A stretch of 14,529 nucleotides of DNA from JBCBKZ01 sp039026975 (lineage in GTDB: Bacteria; Bacteroidota; Bacteroidia; J057): positions 1-14,529 of the forward strand of contig JBCCLI010000147.1 of assembly GCA_039026975.1 (NCBI GenBank), written 5' to 3'. The translations under genes were made by a program, and so were the position numbers. Below the pieces are notes generated by a model. The model saw only the letters and a program-made list of their open reading frames with translations, ran no database searches and was not told the origin of the DNA. This document shows positions 1 through 5,754 of the stretch, in pieces. Each line of letters begins with the position of its first letter. Position 1 is the stretch's first letter.

Positions 1-138
1 CCAGCTTAGGGTAGCCTCCGTATATTGGTTCTCCCATTTAGGATATAGAAAGGATGCCCTGTAGAGGACGTAACTCAGAAAAATGAGGGTAATAAGGGAA
101 ATGATATTTTTCCTGCGCTTCATGGGCATGTTTCTCAT
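1..138 (-). CDS. N-terminal fragment of a small membrane-anchored protein, cut by the window edge
   Basis: The minus strand from the ATG at 138 stays open for 46 codons to the left edge, so the 3' end is missing. The product starts MRNMPMKRRKN, a basic N-terminus, followed by one hydrophobic stretch (about residues 12-29, IISLITLIFLSYVLYRAS). It then turns polar with aromatics (YPKWENQYTEATLSW). This fits a signal anchor or single membrane segment with the rest outside the cytoplasm. In-frame Met codons at residues 4 and 6 are possible alternative starts. The gene begins 40 bases after the stop of the TonB-dependent receptor on the same strand, so co-transcription is likely and a role in the same uptake process is possible. 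I do not recognise the family from this fragment. Confidence 0.6.
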   Translation of the reverse strand, partial: MRNMPMKRRKNIISLITLIFLSYVLYRASFLYPKWENQYTEATLSW

Positions 139-178
139 GCACAAAATACAAACTCTTTTTATCAGAACAGCGAGAAAG

Positions 179-2581
179 CTAAAAGCTACTTCTCAGGGAA
201 AGAATGAAATTTCTCCCTGGGCCTGCAATTCCTGAGGAGTAGGGCCTGTATCTCTCATCAAGGATATTTTCTAGCCCCGCAGAAACCACCCACCCATTAG
301 AAAATCGGTAACTCCCTTTCACATTTAGGGTGTACCATTCAGGGGAAAAGGGATTCCCTTCCCCATCAGTAGCATAGGTAAAGGGCTTATTTCTTTCTGA
401 AGGAGCTAACCTGCTGTGGGGAATGCTACCATGATAGATGGCATACGCATCCCCCCTCCACCTATTCCGAGAAAAGATCACATGTGTGTTTCCAAAAGAA
501 GGCGACACATGCCTAACCGCTTCTCCCTCCCCCGTCTCGCCTCGCTGAAAGGTATAGGCTGTGCTAAGCTGCCAATCTCGACTGATGAGCGCTTTTCCAG
601 CTATTTGAAATCCATATATGCGGGCTTCATCTGTATTGACTAATGCCTGAACTTGGCTTAGCTCCCCATCATATAGTAAGGTAGGTTGCCCATTAAAGAG
701 AAAGTCTTCTCTTACCATGGCATTATCTAGCCAGGTATGAAAAGCCGCCCACTCTAGCTGGAATGAGGAGCCCCAGTTTTTACGCATGCTGATTTCAGCA
801 TTATACACATACTCGGGCTGAAGGTCAGGGTTAGGCACCACTACTGTCCCAGGCTCACTGTCAAACACTTTGGCTATGTCATCTATATTAGGTGCCCTAA
901 AACCTGTAGATAGGTTCAGGTTCCACTGCCATGACTCTCTGGGTCTATATACCCATCCCAGGCTCCCATTAAGCGCCGTATTTTCCTGCTCAATCTCCGT
1001 GAAAGGAAAAGGGAAAAATCTTCTATCTAAGGTGGCTGATACCTCTGTATGATTCAAGCGTAGGCCAGACTGCATGGTCCATTGAGTCCCTATATGCTGC
1101 TTATACTGAGCATAGGCAGCCAAGGATGACCACCTAGAACCATCAGGATAGCGAGAGGCTATTTCTTCTGTTACGCCAGAGACTATGTCTGTTGATTCTC
1201 CCCTGGAAGATACCCCATTCCATATCCATTCTATCCCATAATAAAGCCCTGCGTCTTCTGACCACTCTTTTTCAGCGTCTACTGCTAGGCTGGCTGCCTG
1301 CACATTTTCTGTTCTTTCTCTTAGCATATTACTGCCAAATCTTCTGTCATTCCTACTTTCTTCATATTCCTGAAAAGCTATGTTCCACTTTATCCTATCA
1401 AACAGTCTGTTCTTGGCTAAATAGTAGCCTTCTAGCTGGTGCATAGACCATAGCTGAGGGCCATAATACCACTCGGCCTGACGGGGTAACTCATCTCTAA
1501 ATTCTATCAGTCTATCATAGCGGGGAATATCAGAGCTTCGAGAGTAGTGAAAACTGTACTGAAAGTTGAGGGAAGGCGTAGGTTGGAACCTAAGTTTTTG
1601 GAGAATATTTACTTGAGAATATCCACTGAAACGCTGAAGATCAGGATCTCCATTCAGGAGAACGGAATCTATACCATCAATTCTTTTTACAAAAGAGGTT
1701 CTTTGATAGGAGGCATTTCCCCTGCTTCCCATGCGGAGGTCATCATAGTCTGAGAAACTAAAAGAGCCTATCCATGACCAGTTCCTTTTACTAACCCTCA
1801 GATCTAAGTGACCTGTTTTCTCCTTGTTGGCTGAGGCATACCTCAGGGTGGTATGTCCCGCCCAGCTAGCCGTGTCTCCTTGGGTGATCTTAGGACTTAA
1901 GGTATGAAAGTCCATGACTCCCCCCAGGGCGTCACTACCATAAATGACTGTACCAGGGCCTACTATGACCTCAGCTTGCCTGATAGCATGTGCATCTAGC
2001 AAAATGGTATTCTGCAAATTTCCCCCTCTAAAAATGGCATTGTTCATTCTCACGCCATCCACCATCAGTAAAACCCTATTAGCAGAAAAGCCTCTTATCA
2101 TAGGACTGCCCCCACCTTGCTGGCTTTTCTGGACAAATACTTTTCCACTTGCAGCCAGAATATCAGCTGTAGTCTGAGGATCTAAAAAATCTATTTCTCT
2201 TTTAGAGATGGAAAGAATTTGGTTAGGAATATCTTCTTTTCTCTGTTCCCATTTATTTACTGAGATCACTACCTCCCCCAATGATAGCGGATTTTCTGTC
2301 AGCCTTATGAGGTAGGATGACTCTATAAGCTGCTGGTAGGAAAGTAGCTGAGAGGTGTAGGCAAAATGTGTTACGTATAGGCTATCCTCAGGCATCAGGA
2401 TAGGAAGTGCTGCCTCTCCGCGCTCGTTAGAGACTACTGTTTGTTTCTCCCAACTAATGGTGGCCCCTTCAATTCCTTCCTTACTTTGTGCATCAATTAT
2501 TTGTACCGTTTGCGCATAGGTTGAAGCCCCCGTCCACATGTACATGATCCACAACCCCAACACCAGAAATACCTTGTGCAT
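179..2581 (-). CDS. TonB-dependent outer-membrane receptor, heme/siderophore-receptor-like
   Basis: This is an 800-residue outer-membrane beta-barrel transporter that would import a scarce ligand using energy from TonB-ExbB-ExbD. Residues 1-23 form a signal peptide with a likely cut at TYA|QT. Residues about 25-100 form a carboxypeptidase-regulatory-like domain, common in Bacteroidota receptors. The plug domain (about 105-230) has the hallmarks PMIRGFSANRVLLMVDGVRMNN, then FRGGNLQN, then VIVGPGTVIYGSDALGGVMDF. The barrel follows, with the closing signature ENILDERYRPYSSGI and a C-terminal Phe. The plug wording resembles heme and hemoglobin receptors, but the substrate cannot be fixed from sequence alone: there is no hemophore, Fur box or biosynthesis gene nearby. 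No SusD partner is adjacent, which argues against a polysaccharide SusC. It diverges from the methyltransferase gene across 181 bases and is followed by a small membrane-protein gene. Confidence 0.93.
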   Translation of the reverse strand: MHKVFLVLGLWIMYMWTGASTYAQTVQIIDAQSKEGIEGATISWEKQTVVSNERGEAALPILMPEDSLYVTHFAYTSQLLSYQQLIESSYLIRLTENPLSLGEVVISVNKWEQRKEDIPNQILSISKREIDFLDPQTTADILAASGKVFVQKSQQGGGSPMIRGFSANRVLLMVDGVRMNNAIFRGGNLQNTILLDAHAIRQAEVIVGPGTVIYGSDALGGVMDFHTLSPKITQGDTASWAGHTTLRYASANKEKTGHLDLRVSKRNWSWIGSFSFSDYDDLRMGSRGNASYQRTSFVKRIDGIDSVLLNGDPDLQRFSGYSQVNILQKLRFQPTPSLNFQYSFHYSRSSDIPRYDRLIEFRDELPRQAEWYYGPQLWSMHQLEGYYLAKNRLFDRIKWNIAFQEYEESRNDRRFGSNMLRERTENVQAASLAVDAEKEWSEDAGLYYGIEWIWNGVSSRGESTDIVSGVTEEIASRYPDGSRWSSLAAYAQYKQHIGTQWTMQSGLRLNHTEVSATLDRRFFPFPFTEIEQENTALNGSLGWVYRPRESWQWNLNLSTGFRAPNIDDIAKVFDSEPGTVVVPNPDLQPEYVYNAEISMRKNWGSSFQLEWAAFHTWLDNAMVREDFLFNGQPTLLYDGELSQVQALVNTDEARIYGFQIAGKALISRDWQLSTAYTFQRGETGEGEAVRHVSPSFGNTHVIFSRNRWRGDAYAIYHGSIPHSRLAPSERNKPFTYATDGEGNPFSPEWYTLNVKGSYRFSNGWVVSAGLENILDERYRPYSSGIAGPGRNFILSLRSSF

Positions 2582-2762
2582 AAACGACTTCTACAATTTT
2601 TGTGAAAAATACGACAGAAAGTCCTAAGAGAAAAAGCAGGCCGGCTTCTTACAGTGTGTATTAGGAAAACAATCTACTGGATATGTTCCCTTCCGAGCCT
2701 TAATAGAAAGTCAGAATTTTTACCCAACTTGGCCCTTTAATTAGCTACAAAGTTATTTCTGC
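2582..2762. promoter_or_regulatory. Divergent promoter region between receptor and methyltransferase genes
   Basis: These 181 bases separate two divergent start codons and so must hold the promoters for both genes, unless a promoter lies inside a coding region. I found a match to the Bacteroidota -7 box TAnnTTTG on the minus strand at 2755-2748 (TAACTTTG). There is no TTTG or TTG at the expected -33 distance, so no promoter is claimed. No riboswitch-like conserved structure was recognised, and neither gene has a clear Shine-Dalgarno sequence. Confidence 0.4.
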
Positions 2763-3650
2763 ATGAACCTATTGGCTCCTATTTCCTGGAAAAACTACCA
2801 GCTCTTAGACAGTGGAGACCAGGAAAAGCTAGAACGTTTTGGTGCTTATGTACTAAGGAGACCTGAGCCTCAGGCTGTATGGAGTAAAACCCTATCTGAA
2901 AAGGAATGGGCCGCTAAAGCACATGCCCACTTCATCCAAAAAGGGAGCCACTCTGGAAACTGGAATCGTAAAAAGGAGATGCCTGACCAGTGGTTTATCA
3001 ATTACCAATATAAGGGGATGAAGCTGAAATTCAGACTAGGGATGACTGCCTTTAAGCATGTGGGGATTTTCCCTGAGCAGGCGATCAACTGGAACTATAT
3101 CTATGATAGCCTGAAGAAACATCCAGGAGCTAAAACGCTGAATCTTTTTGCTTATACAGGAGGGGCTTCTTTAGCTGCCAAAGCTGCAGGGGCAGATGTC
3201 ATTCACTGTGATTCTATCAGATCTGTCATTAACTGGGCCAAGGCTAATATGGAGGCAAGCAAATTAACTGATATTAGGTGGCTGATAGAGGATGCATATA
3301 AATTTGTTACACGAGAAGCGCGCAGAGGAAAGACTTATCAAGCCATCATGCTGGATCCTCCAGCATGGGGACACGGACCTAAGGGTGAAAAATGGAAGCT
3401 TGAAGATATGATTAATGACCTTACTAAAGAGATAAACCAGATCATGGATCCAGATCCCCTTTTACTCATCTTTAATAGCTACTCTTTAGGATTTTCACCT
3501 TTAGTATTAGAAAACCTAGTGCTCACACACTTCTCTACTAGTATAGGTAATGGTCTACAGACGGGAGAGTTATATTTGCCAGAACCTTCAGGGAGAAAGC
3601 TGCCTATGGGGATAGTAACTCGATATGCCAAATACTTATCTGATAAGTAA
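2763..3650 (+). CDS. Class I SAM-dependent methyltransferase, RlmI/RlmK-like (PF10672 type)
   Basis: This is a 295-residue protein of the family related to the 23S rRNA cytosine/guanine methyltransferases RlmI and RlmK, so the likely role is methylation of rRNA in the cytoplasm. The SAM-binding motif I is LNLFAYTGGAS (about 126-136), with an acidic residue at the end of strand 2 (HCD, 148-150). The catalytic-region motif is MLDPPAWGHGPKGEKW (about 196-211), matching the DPPxxGxGP form seen in this family. The N-terminal stretch LLDSGDQEKLERFGAYVLRRPEPQAVW is typical of the Bacteroidota branch. It lacks a PUA domain, so it is shorter than E. coli RlmI (about 400 residues). The target base cannot be told from sequence. 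The last 15 bases overlap the convergent CHU_C gene. Confidence 0.88.
   Translation: MNLLAPISWKNYQLLDSGDQEKLERFGAYVLRRPEPQAVWSKTLSEKEWAAKAHAHFIQKGSHSGNWNRKKEMPDQWFINYQYKGMKLKFRLGMTAFKHVGIFPEQAINWNYIYDSLKKHPGAKTLNLFAYTGGASLAAKAAGADVIHCDSIRSVINWAKANMEASKLTDIRWLIEDAYKFVTREARRGKTYQAIMLDPPAWGHGPKGEKWKLEDMINDLTKEINQIMDPDPLLLIFNSYSLGFSPLVLENLVLTHFSTSIGNGLQTGELYLPEPSGRKLPMGIVTRYAKYLSDK
3634..3648. terminator. Short palindrome covering both convergent stop codons, possible weak terminator
   Basis: ACTTATC-T-GATAAGT is a 7-base inverted repeat that includes the minus-strand stop (3636-3638) and reaches the first base of the plus-strand stop (3648-3650). As RNA it could fold as a 5-bp AT-rich stem with a TCTGA loop. 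A run CTCTTTTTACT lies about 10 bases further on the plus strand. The stem is weak, so termination is only a suggestion. Confidence 0.25.
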
Positions 3651-4007
3651 CAGTTGTCCTCTTTTTACTACTCTTTCTCCAGGGCCAGTATGGTAAACCA
3701 TTTTCCATTTATACTTACCCTCAGGAGCTAACCTACCTGCTATTTTTCCATCCCATGATTTAGAAGAAGAAGGAATTACAAACAGCAGCTCTTCCTTCTG
3801 CGAATAGATCTTAAGCGAAAAATCAGAAAGATGGCAAATAGATGATATATAGAATTCATCATTTATTCCATCCCCATTAGGAGAGAAAGCATCAGGTACT
3901 TGGATGTTGCAGTGGCTATCTAAAAAATAAGACGGGCTACTTACAACCTCCTCCACCAGACTAACAGCCAACCAAATTATGAATACTGAACTTATAAACT
4001 TTAGCAT
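3636..4007 (-). CDS. Minimal secreted protein consisting of a CHU_C-type (T9SS type B) sorting domain
   Basis: The start at 4007 gives 123 residues beginning MLKFISSVFIIWLAVSLV, a good signal peptide. An upstream in-frame Met at 4049 would add 14 residues ahead of this and bury the signal, so I prefer 4007. Almost all of the mature protein is one gliding-motility C-terminal (CHU_C) domain: VPDAFSPNGDGINDEF (about 37-52), then SLKIYSQKEELLF, SWDGKIAGRLAPEGKYKW (about 84-101), and the ending KRGQLLLIR. In this family the domain normally sits at the end of large secreted proteins and directs export by the type IX system with attachment to the cell surface. Here no cargo domain precedes it. The canonical RWG segment is replaced by SQK. 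It converges on the methyltransferase gene with a 15-base overlap. Domain call firm; function unknown. Confidence 0.82.
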   Translation of the reverse strand: MLKFISSVFIIWLAVSLVEEVVSSPSYFLDSHCNIQVPDAFSPNGDGINDEFYISSICHLSDFSLKIYSQKEELLFVIPSSSKSWDGKIAGRLAPEGKYKWKMVYHTGPGERVVKRGQLLLIR

Positions 4008-4384
4008 GGAAATGTCTATTAGATAACAAGGCCCTGCTCTTACTACCAAATCCTGAAAAGGGTTACTTTACAGGAGGACTTGGCGGCTGGATTGGAAAAG
4101 CATGATAACATACTTTATTCTCACCCATCTTGTTTGTGTGTTAAATATTCTTTGTAAAATAATTTATACTAATATAAGCATCTTATAGCCCCCATATCAA
4201 TCTTAGACCGACAAATGGTATACTGTCCTTCTTGAGAGGTTAATTATTTCAGATTAATGGTTAATGAAGAAAATTGTATTAAATAAAATAAATATTTAAA
4301 AAACTATTCTAATCACATACTATTTCAATGGCCGTTTAAATTATTTTTCAGGAATTAAAGCTAAAATTATACTAGTTTCGCAGT
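4008..4384. other. AT-rich divergent intergenic region, no gene seen
   Basis: These 377 bases lie between the divergent CHU_C and FAD-oxidase starts and become very AT-rich towards the oxidase. The only structured element I see is a direct repeat GGTTAAT at 4238-4244 and 4259-4265, listed separately. An AGGAGG at about 4072-4077 is not followed by a convincing reading frame. No TAnnTTTG box with a -33 partner was found on either strand. Confidence 0.5.
4238..4265. promoter_or_regulatory. Direct repeat GGTTAAT with 21-base period, possible regulator site
   Basis: GGTTAAT occurs at 4238-4244 and again at 4259-4265, exactly 21 bases apart (two helical turns), about 120 bases upstream of the FAD-oxidase start and on the same DNA face. 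A third related TTAAT lies between them at 4253-4257. Spacing and the GTTAA core resemble sites of LytTR-domain regulators, but this is inference; in AT-rich DNA chance is a serious alternative. Confidence 0.25.
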
Positions 4385-5722
4385 ATGCAGATAAGTAATT
4401 GGGGGAAATTCCCTGAGGTAGAAGGGCAGGAATTATTTCTGCGAAATAAAGAGAGCTTACCATTCCCTGAAAATTGGATACCCAGGGGGATGGGAAGATG
4501 TTATGGGGACTCTTCTCTGGGAGAACATATGATTTCTTCTCTTAAGTTGAATAAATTCCTTTCCTTCGAACCAAAATCCGGGATTCTATCCTGCCAAGCA
4601 GGCGTTACCTATGAAGATATTCTGACCACCTTTGTCCCTAAAGGATGGTTCCCTCCTGTTACACCTGGTACCAAGTTTGTCAGTATGGGAGGAGCTATAG
4701 CCTCTGATGTCCATGGTAAGAATCATCACTCAGAAGGAGCTATTTCTGATCACCTACTTGACTTCAGCCTTTTAACAGCTTCTGGAGAAATCCTAGGCTG
4801 TTCACGCACACAAAATGCTGAGATTTTCCATGCCACCGTAGGAGGGATGGGACTAACAGGCTTTATTCTTGACTTGAGAATTCAACTGAAGCCCATCGAA
4901 AGTGCCTGGATACAGATGGAAAGTATTAAGGCCAGAAACCTGGAAGAAATTATAGAGCTGTCAGAGTCTTTTTCTGATGCTACTTATACCATGGCCTGGA
5001 TAGACTGTTTGGCAAGTGGGCGTAAAATGGGTAGGAGTATTTTAATGAAAGGAGAGCATGCACCCCTGGAGATTCTCACAAACAAAAGGCAACAAGCCCC
5101 CCTTACCCTTCCTTCTAAGAAGAAACTGACAGTACCCTTTGACTTTCCTTCCTTTATACTTAATCCTCTTTCTATCAAAGCATTCAACTTCCTTTATTAC
5201 CATAAACAGCTTAAGAAAAAGGTAGAGAAATTAGTGGATTATGATAGCTTCTTTTATCCCTTGGATAGCATTTATCATTGGAATAGGATCTATGGAAAAA
5301 AGGGATTTATCCAATACCAATTTGTACTCCCAAAAGAACATTCTCTCAAGGGATTACATGATATTCTCCACAGAATCAGTGAGAAAAATATGGGCTCATT
5401 CCTGGCAGTTTTAAAGCTGTTTGGAAAACAGGATAGCTTTATCAGCTTTCCCATGGAAGGCTTTACCTTAGCACTGGACTTTCCCATTACCAGGGGTCTT
5501 TTTCCCTTCCTTGAAGAACTAGATAAGGTGGTCTTGGAATATGGAGGGAGGGTCTATCTCACTAAGGATGCCAGGCTAAGTGCTGATATACTTGAAGAGA
5601 TGTACCCAAATCTTCCAACCTTTAAGTCTATTATAAACCGCCTGGACCCAGAGGGTAATATACGATCCATACAGTCAGAAAGGCTCAAACTACATACAGA
5701 AGCACTTCCAGAAGTAAAATAG
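4385..5722 (+). CDS. FAD-linked oxidase, DprE1-like (decaprenylphosphoryl-ribose oxidase family)
   Basis: This 445-residue enzyme belongs to the VAO/PCMH flavoprotein family. By close resemblance to mycobacterial DprE1 it would oxidise the 2'-OH of a polyprenyl-phospho-pentose as the first half of an epimerisation. The FAD-binding half shows PRGMGRCYGDSS (33-44), VTPGTKFVSMGGAIASDVHGKNHH (about 92-115, His at 110) and VGGMGLTGFIL (152-162). The substrate half shows IQYQFVLP (309-316), LKLFGKQDSFISFPMEGF (343-360) and LTKDARLSADILEEMYP (392-408), with Lys394 matching DprE1 Lys418. The position matching DprE1 Cys387 is Ala363. DprE1 is usually encoded with the reductase DprE2 and a UbiA-type prenyltransferase; neither is in this window, so this copy is an orphan here. 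No signal peptide is seen. The gene ends in a strong hairpin. Sugar-1,4-lactone or alditol oxidase is a less likely reading. Confidence 0.87.
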   Translation: MQISNWGKFPEVEGQELFLRNKESLPFPENWIPRGMGRCYGDSSLGEHMISSLKLNKFLSFEPKSGILSCQAGVTYEDILTTFVPKGWFPPVTPGTKFVSMGGAIASDVHGKNHHSEGAISDHLLDFSLLTASGEILGCSRTQNAEIFHATVGGMGLTGFILDLRIQLKPIESAWIQMESIKARNLEEIIELSESFSDATYTMAWIDCLASGRKMGRSILMKGEHAPLEILTNKRQQAPLTLPSKKKLTVPFDFPSFILNPLSIKAFNFLYYHKQLKKKVEKLVDYDSFFYPLDSIYHWNRIYGKKGFIQYQFVLPKEHSLKGLHDILHRISEKNMGSFLAVLKLFGKQDSFISFPMEGFTLALDFPITRGLFPFLEELDKVVLEYGGRVYLTKDARLSADILEEMYPNLPTFKSIINRLDPEGNIRSIQSERLKLHTEALPEVK

Positions 5723-5747
5723 AAGCAGGAGAGTGCCTCCTGCTTCT
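5721..5747. terminator. Bidirectional hairpin terminator between convergent genes
   Basis: AGAAGCAGGAG (5721-5731) pairs perfectly with CTCCTGCTTCT (5737-5747) around a five-base loop AGTGC, giving an 11-bp stem. It starts inside the TAG stop of the FAD oxidase and ends eight bases before the stop of the convergent T9SS protein, so it can serve both transcripts. Reading on the minus strand, the stem is followed by ATTTTAC, a short T-rich tail; on the plus strand the tail is poor. Confidence 0.8.
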
Positions 5748-5754
5748 ATCAGAC

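Noticed and set aside
416..2177. Several plus-strand frames of 60-84 codons opposite the TonB receptor
   Set aside because: They lie antisense within a well-supported 800-residue gene, show no domain and read as shadows of its codon pattern.
2748..2755. TAnnTTTG-type -7 box on the minus strand before the TonB receptor
   Set aside because: No TTTG/TTG at the -33 distance and the resulting leader would be about 160 bases; one box alone is expected by chance.
4007..4049. Upstream ATG at 4049 as the start of the CHU_C protein
   Set aside because: It would place 14 extra residues before an obvious signal peptide that begins at the ATG at 4007.
4102..4188. A 28-codon frame following an AGGAGG at about 4072
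   Set aside because: The Shine-Dalgarno-like sequence is too far from the ATG, Bacteroidota rarely rely on it, and the peptide has no features.
4984..5487. Two minus-strand frames inside the DprE1-like gene
   Set aside because: Antisense to a strongly supported flavoprotein; composition typical of a shadow frame.
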